Shown in pieces: positions 21,901 through 34,390 of a stretch of DNA of 64,000 nt. The notes beneath the pieces are model-generated. The model did no database searches. It was not told the DNA's origin and saw nothing but the letters and a program-made list of their open reading frames with translations. Origin of the DNA: Eutypella sp. D-1 (lineage: Eukaryota; Ascomycota; Sordariomycetes; Xylariales; Diatrypaceae); the NCBI GenBank assembly GCA_023313575.1, contig JAJTTP010000007.1, forward strand, positions 620,001-684,000. The letters are read 5' to 3'. Made by a program: the position numbers and the translations under genes. How positions within the stretch are numbered: the stretch's first letter is position 1; each line of letters starts with the position of its first letter.

Positions 21901-24900
21901 AAACTGACGTGATACGTCAGTATACATGCTCATCTTCTACGCCTCGAACGATGGGAGGCTTTCATTTATACCTTCCCTTCTCCCTCCGTCAGCGGACCTA
22001 GGGATGCATTCGTGAATGGAAGCCTGGTACTTCTCACCACCCTTGCCACCGTGACCCTGAACGAGGGGTCAGTGGCAAATATGGATGCTTCGTACATAGG
22101 AGGCTATCTAGAGATTGGAGGCAAGCAGGGTAGATGCACAACCGGACAACGTGCAGCCCCGGCCGGCGCATATTCCTACTGCCTCTTCGCACCCACCCAT
22201 AAACCGTAGCATGAAGTAAGGTAAGCAGGACGAACGGTCCCGATGCCCGCACCTCCTTATCACTCCTCTTTACCAGTCTGACCAGTCAGATGTATTGGTC
22301 TTGAAGCAGTGAGACGGAAGAGCATGAAGTACTTCACGTCAAGCTCGTTGATTGTTCAGTGAGGTAATGTAAGCTCAGCCTACGACCAACGACGCGGCCG
22401 CTTCATCCCCATAGTAGCACGGCGAGAACCTGGCTTTCCCGTACGCGCTCATCGTTTAGGTGCGCGCAATGCTGAGAAGAGGGAGGGGGGCCGCACTTTG
22501 AGTCACTGTCGTAAGCATCGGCAAACCTGCCGGCGCGTGTAAGCCTGGGAAGTGGCCACAAGGAAAGGCTACGCTTGTTGACCCAGAGGAAATCAGAACG
22601 ATCTGGTCAAGAGATCTTAGCGTAGTTCTTTAGAACTAGTTATTAATAAAAGTACTTCACGCTACTTGTGAAGTTTTGAAGCGTTAGTGAAAGCTCGTCT
22701 CCTAGCCAACTACGGAATCTAAGTGAGAGCATATGCCTAGGGTGCGATATTCCTGGATTGTGTGTATCTAACCTACTTCGACTGTCCTATACAAACTCCC
22801 CACTGCGGGAATTTCGTGGAAGCCCGTTCGTGGATATTGCGCAGTGTAGCCTCGGCAAGTGGATAGAGAATGGCAGTGAGAGAAGAAAAAGTCGAGACAG
22901 AGAAAAAGAACCAAAAAAAAAAGCCCGCTCAGCGGGACGACCACTTGACCCTTTAGGAGACTTTTTTTTTTCAACGTGCCGGGCCTTAGCTTGGCTAGTT
23001 ACTATGTATTAGTGATGCCCACCGCGATTTGTCATCTCCACCTTTGTTGAACCCATGGTGACATCTCGCTGACTTCTCGCTGACATCTCGGTCTCCCTAG
23101 CCTAGTGTATGGGTCCTCGGTAACTAATCTACTCGTTCTCGGTTCGAAATCTAATACCTTACCCACAGCGGGTCATTCGAGTTTGCTTAAGAAACCGAGC
23201 AACCGAGTTACATTGTTACCTTACAGGCAATACCGAAGTAACAATGATCTACTTGAAGCAACTTAAAGTGCACCCGATCTTGATCTCGAATGCAGATGAA
23301 TTAGACACCCCCCCCCCCTTTTTTTCTCCTATCGTGCGTATTCGCCACAACTCGGTCGGTCATCCTGCATGGCTCGGGTATAAACCCTATTCTGCACCGG
23401 AGTTAGAATCCGAACACTGCCTGGCCAGTACCGTCCTCCCAAAAGGCCTGTATAGTGGCATATATCAGTGGCTGTACATATCTTACATGTGTACTCCGCG
23501 TATTAGCTATGAAGTGCCTAGTGTAGTTCCTGATCACCCTCGTGCCCATGAGACATGGGGAGCCATGCCAGCTGCACGCATGCACTGTGCGTGTAAGCTA
23601 GAACTTTTCGCGAAGGACTATACGACAGGGATCCATCACTTTCCAATGGATACTACGCATGTACATGGCCCTGTGATAGTAGCATGCCTGTGAGCGGGAT
23701 ATATCTCGGCGATCCGCCTATCCTTAAACAGTGTTCGGCAAGCTCACATGTCTGGATATCTGCCGCTCGCGACTTCGGTGTCCCGACAAAGTGGACCGTA
23801 CTCCGAGGTATTGTGGATAGGGGGCATCGTACGTGTGGGGCCGGGACCGAGGAAAAGAAGTTCGGGAAGAAAAGAAAAAGGAGAAAAAAAACCGACAACA
23901 GCATCTCGATCTACGCCAAATAAATGCCGCGGATACATTGTAGCCCCTGTGGAAGGCGGTCCGCAATGGCCCATAAGCGTACCTGCCGAATTCCATCGGA
24001 ATGCAAGCTTGCTTGACATCGCTGCACGCTTCCTGCCCTTGTCCTAAGCAATCCACGCGCAGGGATCCGACAGCGAACGTTAGGTGACATACATTGATTG
24101 ACACATTTTGCGGCCGTCAACGGCCACAGCACATGCATATCGTCTATGGCCTATGGCCTATGTACTGCACTTGTAATTTCAATAACAGATACATGGGCCC
24201 TGCCATTAGTGATCGTCGCCAGTTATGACCGTTATAGCCACGACCAATGGTGAGCGCAATCCGGAGGTAGGCATCACTGCATGCTCAAAGTGGCATTGCA
24301 TAAAGCTTGATGCGGACTCACACACGACCAAAGTCCGCGATATGAACGCCTCGGACCCTCCGCACTGTAAAGACAATCAAGACTATATAGGCCAAGGATG
24401 GTATATCTTCCAGAATCCTTTCAGAACGTGTACTGCCAAGAACGTTTCCAGGCACACACCCATACACCTTTAGCTCAAGCAGACTAGACAACTTACATCT
24501 TACTATATCGCGCTTGTCATATCTCCGATGACTCCATCAACATCTCCGCAAACTAAAACTTCGGTACTTACCTAGGTAGGTAGGGTTGGGGGCCTCGACT
24601 AACGCTATTAGTTGGGCCTATGACTTAGTTATAAACGCATTGCCTTTCCCGGCAGAGACCGAAACGGGCAGTCGGACGGCCAAGGCCAGCGTCGGGCGCG
24701 GATTTGCGGGCGGCCGGGGTCTTGTAAACTCCGCATTTCGGGATTAAGAAATCCGCAGGCTCTCTCCCTGCCTGAAAACGAAAAAAATACAGGTATACAC
24801 AACGTTCTTGTATCCAAGCTTGGTAATCGTTAGCTACTTAGGTAGTTTTGACTAGTAACAACAACGTTAACTGCCTACCTTGGTTATACTCGCTAAGTGT

Positions 24901-26762
24901 GTACGTGTTACTTACATGATGAGGCATGATGAGGACCGGAATTGGGACGGATATCTTAAACATCAACCCCTTTTCCACCTTTCAATTCCGCTGCCCTATG
25001 TCCCATGCAAATAGTTCGTGGCTATGGATAACTATAGAATAACCGAATGCCTCGGTTTCAGCAGGAAGAACCGAACCGAATGCTTGTGATTTTGTAGGGA
25101 GGAAAGAGATTTTGACTGAAGGGTGCTGATTTCAGACCCGGAGGGCTGGTGGGCTCGTCTTATAGGATCCTCTCTGTTAGTGGGGGGGAGGGACATAGGG
25201 GTTAAGGGATTAGGAGAAAAAAAAAGCAAAAATTAAGAAGAAGCTTTCTTTTCGCCCAGCATGGACGGGTAGGCGAAGTGTCTTAGGAAGAGCGCAAAGC
25301 TCAGATTTATTTATCAACTAAGCTTCAGTCTTACAATAGCAAAACTTGGCCTAGTTACGTTATCATTAAGCTGGATCGTGTCGTACCGGGCTCGTATATC
25401 GCACTGTAGGAGCGAATGACTTTGAGGCGTAGATACCTCGATAGGTAAGCACGTAGGTCTCGTCGGTTTTAACCAAATAAGTAAAGGCAGACAGGCATTC
25501 TGGGCAGGGAGGCTGGCCGAGCTGATGAGCTTATTGAATAGGCGCGCGGTCTCTGGGCGTGTCGCATTGGCTTGCTTGGCTTGCTTGAAGCTATTGAACT
25601 ACACATGAGATTTCTTCCTAGAATGGTAGAATTGCTACATGGCTTGACACATATCTGGAGCAGTTGGCCCCCAATTAGTTTAATGCCAAGGTAGGCAACA
25701 GTTTAGGAGTTGTTTCTCCTTTTCCTCGTGGCACAGAATATCCCTAAAGGGATAAGGGGACAGGGGGGTGCGTTATGGGTCAACGCGATGAGGTGGCTGA
25801 GATTTTTCGTACAGCTAAACGAGTACGACGGACTTGGCACAGATTCTTGGCGTAGTCCGATGTTTATTCGACTATGAACGTCTACTCTCGTAAGGCTGAG
25901 GTGGCGATTGCATCCTCGCAATCAAGGTCGCACATTGAAAGCAAAAATATCATGGCTACCCCTGAGACTAAAATTGCCCGCCACGTTGTACGAGAGACGA
26001 GACCCCTCGGCGTTGGGCCATCCTACGTCATGTCCAGTAGGTCACGAAGGAAAGATGCATGATCGAACATCCGATTTTCGCATATTCATTAAGAGCTAAT
26101 TCTTCATAAAGTGGTGTGTGTGTGATTGTTATGTGCAAATGCGCGCGTTGCATCGCATCGCATCGCAAAAACCCTTCGCGTACCTTGGGCTAAAGCTGGG
26201 CCGGGGTTGCCCGCCGCCAGTGATCCGCCAGTGAAACGCCGTGGACACGCCGCCATGAGGTGGCTGTGTCTTTCCCGTCCCCCCAGTGAACGCCTGCCTG
26301 CCTGCCGGCCGCCCTGAGCCCGCCCGCTTTCTTTCCCATTTCGTAGCGACGATCATTATACAAGATAGGCCAGGACCAAAAATGGTCCACTTCTTCAAAC
26401 AAAAGAAAAGAGAGCCAGCACCTTAAGCCATCTATAGCAATTCGAGACGCTTTCCCGGAATAACAAAAACGTTTTGGTGGGCAGCAAAAAAGCCACAATA
26501 ACCCCCACCACCCCTTCCTCCGTTCCCTCCCCGGAGGCCCGTAGTTAGGTAGTGACCGCCGCGCGCCGATGGCCAGAAAGAAAAAAAAGGAAAATTCCAC
26601 GAGCGCCGCGCCGAAAACAAAGAAGATATAAGTAGAGCAAAAGCATACGTCATAGCCTGCATCGCCGAATCCGTCGTACCTAGAAGTACAATCGTAACGC
26701 GTATAAATGTGTGTTGAATCACATGATTAGTGTGACTGTATAACCGTGTGCGACCGTGTCCA
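18946..26762. other. Gene-poor region, 7.8 kb
   Basis: No gene I can defend. Contents noted: a G19 run (20742-20760), scattered fragments with locally coding-like composition (about 19360-20100 and 21030-21420) broken by stops in all frames, and a GC-rich patch (24650-24770) with short repeated GCGGATTT/GAAATCCGC elements. No terminal inverted repeats, LTR pair or intact transposase/reverse transcriptase was seen. Decayed genes or mobile elements are plausible but unproven. Confidence 0.45.
20742..20760. repeat. G19 homopolymer
   Basis: Nineteen consecutive G residues within the gene-poor region. The exact length may be unreliable, as homopolymers are a common assembly error. Confidence 0.9.
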
Positions 26763-28202
26763 TCATGATCGTAAAGACTCCATGCCGTAGCCAGAGTAAA
26801 TCATGGGGTCGAAGCCCGAGGCCATGGCTTCCGGGTTCGAGCAGGAGAGGATGTGGGGCTTGATGGTGCCAAACTCGGACTCGACGACGCCCTGGCTGAG
26901 CATTAGTTCCGCCAGGTCAAGGTCCATCTGCGGCATGTACTGGGAGGACATGTTCATGGAGGCCGGGCGGCCCATGGCATGCCAGGGCGGGAAGGAGGCT
27001 GCCGGTGGCGGGCCCGAGGGTGAGTGCTGCACGGGGTACATGGCAGGGTCGATCTCCATGTTGTTGTCCATCTCTCGCCGGCTGTTCACGGGCTTGCCGG
27101 CGGGCTCGAAGTCACTGTAGGAAGTGGTGAAGCTCTGCGGCGACAACGTCTGCAGGTTCTGCTGTTGCTGGCCCATGAGCGCCTTTCGGTAGTCCTGCTC
27201 GAAGTCGGAGTGGTCGAGCTCGGACGAGCTCGCGCGCTCTGTGCGGTTGCATGTCGAGTCCGTCTCCGATCTGCTGTGCTCGTGCTCGTGATCATATTCG
27301 GACGTGGCAGCAGCGGCCGCCTGCCTCTCCCTCTCCCGCTCACGTTGCTGGACCTCTAGTTCAGCCGCTAGCTTGGCCAGTCCGGCCTCATCCTCGGGGA
27401 AGACCGAGTGTGGCGGCAGGTCGGCGTCGGCGTTGGGCCTGATGCAGCCCAGCTTCGTCGCAATGTCGTGGATCACCGGCTGACCCCGGTCGTTAAGCTC
27501 GGGTTCCCCCAGTTCCCATGACTGTCCACTGCGGACCATTGAATACAGTTTGTGTACCGTGGCAATCAGAGCGAATTGGGTGTTCTCTAAAACCTCGGCG
27601 TATCTTTCCGGATCCACTCATGTTAGTCTCTTTCCACCCCAGGGAGAGAACTACGAAAGCCAAAAGAGGAATTGACTTGTAGGTGGGCATATATATGATA
27701 GACATGTCTACTAACCCTCTGGGTAATTGCTTGTATTCGGTCTTTTTACGTGTGCCGGCGGTACAGACGAGGCCGTCATCCTTACACCTCTTGCATGGGA
27801 ACTCCCCGTCACACTGAATCACAAGTTAGCACCCGGTTTGTTATCGGGGCGAGGGCAATATTGAAGCAACGGAAAAAAGCAAAGAAATAAGATGTAAATG
27901 CATAGCTATGTGATGTGATGTGATGTGATGTGATGTACCTTGGTCTTCTTCATCCGACACCTCTCACACGCCTTCCACACTCTCTTATGCCGGCTATCCA
28001 TAGCGTGAGGGGATATCGGCGAGTGCTCGGTCGGCGACCGTGTTACGTGCTGGGCAGAACGCTTCGCACTCTTATGTATGGGCTTCACGGACTTTAAACT
28101 GCCAGCGTTGGCCTTCTTCGAAAGCGTCGAGCTCTTCATATTGGTATTGATGCGATGGACGCCGCTCCCTTCGATTGGAGGTGTCGGTATCCCACTTTCC
28201 AT
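26763..28202 (-). CDS. Zn2Cys6 transcription factor
   Basis: Fungal binuclear zinc-cluster regulator of 400 residues from three exons read leftward: 28202-27939, 27813-27716 and 27603-26763. The zinc cluster is CERCRMKKTK, then intron 1, then CDGEFPCKRCKDDGLVC (cysteines 79, 82, 89, 95, 98 and 105), with canonical spacing. Intron 1 therefore cuts the cluster exactly between Lys88 and Cys89. Exon 3 starts at the acceptor that gives LPRGYAEVLENTQFALIATV, a block I associate with this fungal regulator type; it continues with a conserved helical region up to LGCIRPN. The rest is acidic, Gln/Ser/Pro-rich and Met-rich, resembling an activation region. No separate fungal middle homology domain is obvious. 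It stands alone between large spacers, so its targets are not indicated by context. Confidence 0.92.
27911..27935. repeat. TGATG pentanucleotide repeat in TF intron 1
   Basis: Five tandem TGATG units, read as CATCA on the gene strand, start two bases past the intron 1 donor GT of the Zn2Cys6 gene. Five units equal 25 bp, so unit gain or loss would alter donor context and intron length but not the coding frame. Confidence 0.9.
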
Positions 28203-28877
28203 TTTAGGTAATAAACGGCAGTATGCTATGATTGGTAGTAGTGAGTAGTAGTAAGTAGTAGTAGTAGTATACTATGAAGAAGAGTGAGAGTAGGTGATAG
28301 TAAAACCGGATCAAGATAGACGAGGAGTGATCATAGAATCAAGACCCGGGAACACCACCACGATATATACAAGTGACACAAGGGTCCTTTTAAAAAAAAA
28401 ACAGAGGTAGGAAGGGGACCTAGAAAGAAGAGGAAACAGGTACAAGATGCCGATTCGTCAAGACCATTGGTTAAGAGTCAAGAGCAAGCAAGGGTGGCTT
28501 ATTATTTTCTTATGAGCTCTTTACATAGTTACTCCAGTTGGGATTAATAATGGACCATCGAGAAAAAGACAAGCGATAATACGTGATGATGCTCCCATGG
28601 TCCCCATGTACAGGAAGGCATGTACAGTACGGTACCCTCCTCCAAGAAGGTATATCCTGGTATATCCTACCCTAGTAACTATCATGTACACCAGCCCAAC
28701 TAGCTCATGCTAGAAGAGGACCCGTCAAAGGTAAAAAAGTGAAAAGCGGAGTCATCGTGGGCTTTAAGGGTCGGGGATCCATTATGTCCGAGGGAGCGCG
28801 TGCGGACACAAAAGGCTTGGTTACTCATCAAGTCATCCCAAAGTAGTTAAATGTCGCGCGTCCTTTCGGGCTCGGGT

Positions 28878-28914
28878 GGTTGACGGGGGGCGGTTGACGG
28901 GGTGGTTGACGGGG
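28878..28914. repeat. Three near-tandem GGTTGACGGGG copies
   Basis: Perfect 11-mers start at 28878, 28892 and 28904, spaced 14 and 12 bp, about 680 bp upstream of the Zn2Cys6 start codon. Confidence 0.85.
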
Positions 28915-29330
28915 CGCTTTGATGAATAGCGTCGCACGAATGCTCTCTAACATCACCGCTTGTTAGTGGGCTGTGTGCGTTGCTTTAAAGCTATAGTGAT
29001 GTGTTATTAGGTTTCGGGTTGCGTGTTGGTAGGTAATTCAGAAGTTATCGCCAACCCCTAGAGGGGGAGATGGTATGCGTTGGAACGAGTAAGGCTGTGG
29101 GTGTCAGTTAGGCCGGAGTATGGAATGAGGGCCCAACGCAGATCAGCCATGTGGTATCACATACCCCGTATGACTATCCAATACATGACAGCACCAGGGG
29201 CAGGCACAGTTAACTACGTTGTGCAATATAGCTGAAGGGCACTCGCCGTGAGCCGGAGTTATGGGCTCACGTCCTATCCAACCCTACATTTCCATCTGCT
29301 CAGCTACAATTCTACTCGATGAGGCTGTTA

Positions 29331-29342
29331 CTGCTGCTGCTG

Positions 29343-29374
<32 letters not shown>

Positions 29375-29375
29375 G
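29331..29375. repeat. CTG/CTA trinucleotide microsatellite
   Basis: Four CTG units run directly into ten CTA units and one final CTG. It lies in non-coding DNA. Confidence 0.9.
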
Positions 29376-32300
29376 CCGGGGTAGGTAGGACGGGTCTGTG
29401 GGTGATGTATCTAACTAGGGGGGATGGGGAGGTTTCTATGTTCCGGCTATAGGGCTGAGATGACCAGTCTGAAACCTCAGGACATAACAGCATGGCCTGC
29501 CTACCTCGGGTACGATCCAACAAGACGGGTGCGTGCCCGAGCGATGGGATACCTACTATGTATGGGATGGACTCTTAAAAGCCGGGGTGAGAAAATACAT
29601 TGGACTACATCGGGGTTCAAAGATCATAAATCACACCGACCGACTTCCAGAAACCCGCCGCAGAATCCCTTTTAGACTGCTTCACAACTACGTAGTCAAG
29701 GTAGTCTTGGTAGTGCATAAGTGATGGAGCCCGCGCGGGCGAGTGGATTCCTTCCCTTTTACCTTACCTGACTAATCGGTCATCGCGCATTGTGGAATCC
29801 CCCGATAGAGCCCGTGGACAGGGAAGAGGCTCTCCAGCGTTTCCAGCGTTTCCAGTTATCGTGCTGGAACATAAACTAGCACAACTTTTAGTCCTCCACC
29901 ATCACCGTTGGAATACCGCACATGTGCACATGCAGACAAGCAGACAATAGTACTTTTGTAGACACGCACTACTATAGCATTGCATGATATACCTATAACT
30001 ACCTACAGCAGTGGTAATTAATCATAACCATTCAAAGCCGATAACTCCAGCATCTTGATATCGCTCGTGACCCCTCGGCGTCTTGGGGTTTCCCATCCTT
30101 GCGCCCGCCCGCCCATCTGCGCCTCTTTGCATGCGTGGACATTCCAACTACCGTCGCTGGGGATGGGACTATCGATGGAGTTTAACTCCGTCCCTGATTA
30201 GTCAAAAGCTTTTGTGCAGTGTCTACCTGGATGTCTAGTCCGCTTGGAATTAGGGTCTAGTTTTGACCACCAAAGCATTATCAAGTCTTTGTCATGGCTG
30301 TTTATACCGCAGTGGCCAGGGAGGAGGAGCCTGAAAGTGGGAGAGAGATCCAAAACGAATACGCTGGATACGCCGTTGCTCCATGTTTCCACAATACCAG
30401 GACCTGGTTAGGGCCAGGATACATAGGTAGTTGTCAGGGAATGGATAAGTCATTATGACAACAAATGCAGTAATACGTGAACCAAATGACCCAACTGCCA
30501 TAACTAACCTGGTAGCATTTTAACATTAAGCGATATCTAGCAGGCCCAGGTACACGGGGGAGCCTTTAGTTGCACCTCGAGGGAGGCTATGGCACATCTC
30601 GCATATATCGTTCTCGCTTCTCGGGTAGTTTTAATTGTTTCCACTCTTTCAGCTCCAGGTCCCAGTCACTCCTACACTACATACATGGGTATGTAATATA
30701 AAGATATGTAAGGGCGGGCTATCAGCCCTAACAGGTAATAAGATAGAAAGAATAACGTACGGTATATTACTATATGAATAATAGTACCTTAGATTGCCCG
30801 AGAAAGTAAACAGTCAACTCCAGCTACATACCTAATTATGTACTTAGGTCGTTACATGCTATACAAACGGTACCAGTAGGTACGTGTTCCGAGTTCCCCT
30901 GAGATGAAAGCCAATCTTGGCCTTGGCTACATAGGAGAGATCTGAGATGGCAGAGATCGAACCATGGCCTTTGCTCCGGCAGTTCAGGAAGACGACGGCA
31001 AATGACGACCGATCACAACAGGTGCAGTTTTAGTGGTGAATAGTTGATGGGTTTCCAATGATCTAGGGCAATCATATGCTATATCGTCCAAGCTGTCGTT
31101 ATGAAATTCGAGTGCATATGCCCTACGTGGAAGCCGAGGCTACCTAGCAGGCTAGGAAACAACCCCTTCTCCCCGGACCACCCCTTCATTATCCCTTTCG
31201 TTCTCGGTTCATTCCTTGCATATCTTTCCTCTACTCATACATACTGTCCCTTTGAAGGTTTCAATTGCCAAGGCCGCCAAGGTTTCCGGTTACTGGCGCA
31301 GCATCCACCTTTTTAACGTGCCCGGGGGTGGTTGTTAGCTGCAGATGATCAGGGCCTTCCATCCCTGTGGGACTTGATCACCAATCCCCACTGTAGCGTT
31401 CTAGCCGTCTAGGCGCCCATAATTATGTAGAGTGATAATATCTGATGGGGAAAAAAGCTGCATTAATTTTGGGCTTTGTAGGCTTTCTCCCCCACTAAAA
31501 GAGTTATGCAGATGCTGCGGGATGATACCAACTCCGAATATTTATGATAATTGTCAGCTATGCTTACAGTACCTAGATATACTATATATATATGTATGTG
31601 TCTACTTAGTATTATGCAGTCAAATCAGTCCAGTCTACATGGAGTCAATTCAGGCGGCCAAGTAACCTCGACGGGATAACAGCCCCGGTTCTACGCCTCG
31701 CTGGCTTCAAGAAGACATTCCTTTGTATTCTATGACATTATTATGGCGTTCACATCACGAAACTAATAATAAAGATGCTGAATAATCAAATGGGTAAGTT
31801 TAGGTGGGTTAGGCTCTATATTTGCGGTAACAAGCCCCTCGTTACTTTCTGTGGCTTATTAGAAAGTCTAAGGTTGGGCACAAGTTTTCGATACAGGTAG
31901 GCATAGTTTAGGAAATGTGTGCGTTTCCCTAACGACGCCTAGTTGCCCAAAAGCCGAATTCGGTTCCGATTATAATCCCATCCATGGATGTACGTTTTAA
32001 CTTTACAACCCGGCTCCAATCCCCCGTAATATAATGCACGAGCACGAGCATGAATGCTAGAACATTTCTCCATTTCTGACTGCCAAGACTGCTTGACAGT
32101 CAGGTCCCATCTGGTCGGCATCGGAGGTCAAGCGGCCCCGGCCCCCGGATCAGTCACCGCCGCTACGCAGTGAGCTAGACTAACATTAGAAGCCAAGCAG
32201 TCTGGACAGGGGAGCCAGCTGGCTCCCAAAAGTCTACATACTTGTACCTACTTGCCAATACATACATACCAACGTATTCGCGCCCCGTCATCTCGCATTT

Positions 32301-34360
32301 TTAACAGGCAGGTTACGGGTAGGTAAAAGAACGCGAAAAGGGAAAAGGGGGATTCTAGAATCCCATCCCCGAGTCCAGAGCCCACCATCACCACCACCAT
32401 CAGGCAGATGACACGCTCCCTATGGCATGTTTATACGTACTCGGCCGACTAGGCATTTGTTTAGAAGCACACAATATCGAGTCCATCGACATGTCGTCGC
32501 TTTTAATAGGAGGCTTGGTAAGAGGCTTGTATGTGGCTAGGTAAGTTAGATCTGGTACCTAGCGGGGGTTTACGGGGAACACTTGACACTTGGTTTCATA
32601 CATACATAAGTACTACCAGTCTACCCGTTTGGGGCTTTGCAGGTACTTTGCCCTATATTATTGATACCCCGCCATACCGCTACTATTACCGCTACCTACT
32701 TCACTAACACGCCTACACTCCAGTGTAATAAAAAAAAGAAGATTGCTCTTGCCAGATCGGCCCCCTAAATAGCGGTCGCGCGGGCTCTTCTCGCGTTCCG
32801 AGCCCGCACCGAAATAGCCCTGTTCAACCCGAATCTTGTCCTGGTACCTTCCCCTCCCCCCAATTTTACACTTTGTTGAATGTATCTTCATACACAGGAA
32901 GTTATGTAGTCAAGCCGGACCTTTTTGCCCGCCTATTTGTTTGAGGGTTGTCCTTTTTTGACCTTCTCACCAATTCTAGAAAGATGTACTCGTGAAGCCC
33001 ACAACACTTTTCTCCTTTTCACCGGCTAGCCTGTAGATATCGGGCTTTCTATTCTTGTCCGTAGCAGTGATCGCGGCATTTCTATGACGACGGCTACGAT
33101 CATGCGTATGTATTTAGATAGCTATAGTTGTAAGATCCTAGGTTGCCAGGTAGTCAGGTTGCATAAGTGATGAATGAAATGGATGTCACTTCGTGGTGCA
33201 CGTCATATGCAACTTGTCCAACGACACCCTGGAAGTCTGTCTGTCTTCTTGTCTGCAGATCTACCAAAGCGCACCCTAACAGCCTCAGGTTCTCATTGGG
33301 TGTTTCCCACAACTGCCAGATATCCCCAGTCCACAACTGAGTCATACCTATCTATCTGGGCATCTTGGCTGGCCGGCTCTAGGCCTTGGGAGACTGTGAG
33401 ATATTATTGCGTTAAGCGGCTCCCGTCACCTGTCAAACTTGCAACCTCCTCTGTAGCCTCTACATGAGATCTCCAAAGATCAACATGACAGTCCTGCCAT
33501 GCTAGCATCAGCGTTTCATTACTTGATTACCAAATCATCTCCTATGTCGCCCAATAGACTTTCGGCGCTTGTAACGCAACTGCATAGCAGCAACGGTCTT
33601 ATCTGTCTCTGTGGGGTCTCTCGAACCCTTGTCTGTCTGATAACCGCACTCGTCATTGCAGATGTTCTGAAGTATTCTATTCATAAACCCATGATCCATG
33701 GAAAGAGAAGATAATTCACCCGCCGATGTGATCGTTTCGTTAGAACTTCCGCTTTCACAACCGGGCCGTTATTCCAGTAGCCGCGGCGCATCGGCCTGAA
33801 ACGAAAACCGCGAGATTTCGGTCTTCACGTGTCTCGTATCGTCGCCGTATAGCCAAGTCGCCGGGCAGGTACTGTACGAAAACCAACGAGAGGGGAACTT
33901 TCTCTGGACTAGCCTGACTAATGAGGAAAATAAAGGGGGGTGGATAAGTCAATTGCCCGGAAACATCGACGAGCCCGATCGGAAACCTAGCCGGGGCACA
34001 TAGCTGCGAGTGGATCAAATCGTCTATCAAGGGAGATCCCGTCTTGGCGTGTAAAAAGGAAACCTCCAGGTTGCAGGCAAGGGCCTGGTAGCTCCTAGTC
34101 TGAAGTACCGGCATAGTCCCTACATATCATCGAGCTTATCGTCGGCCTCGTCGTTAGCTTGATTTTAGCCCCCAGAATTGTTCTTAACTGAGTGACTGGC
34201 TGACTAACCCACAGTAACACTGTTCAGTAACCGATGATATCCAGGGGGCTAAAGACAACTTTTCCTGACTCGCGTCGAGCGCTAGTCGTGCCCCTACGCC
34301 CTACCGCGCCTATCTAATGCCTACAATTGCACTGACGAGACAATGATTGCTCCAACTTTG

Positions 34361-34390
34361 GCGGTCTTTGGCGGTCTCTGGCGGTCTTTG
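34361..34390. repeat. 10-bp tandem repeat
   Basis: Three units of GCGGTCTTTG, the middle one with one change (GCGGTCTCTG), in non-coding DNA. Confidence 0.85.

Noticed and set aside
24650..24770. GC-rich patch with GCGGATTT/GAAATCCGC elements, considered as a transposon end
   Set aside because: The elements are short and imperfect, with no target-site duplication or partner copy visible.
33755..34114. 119-codon minus-strand frame in the gene desert
   Set aside because: No recognisable motif, no flanking splice or promoter support; within the expected length of chance frames over 10 kb.
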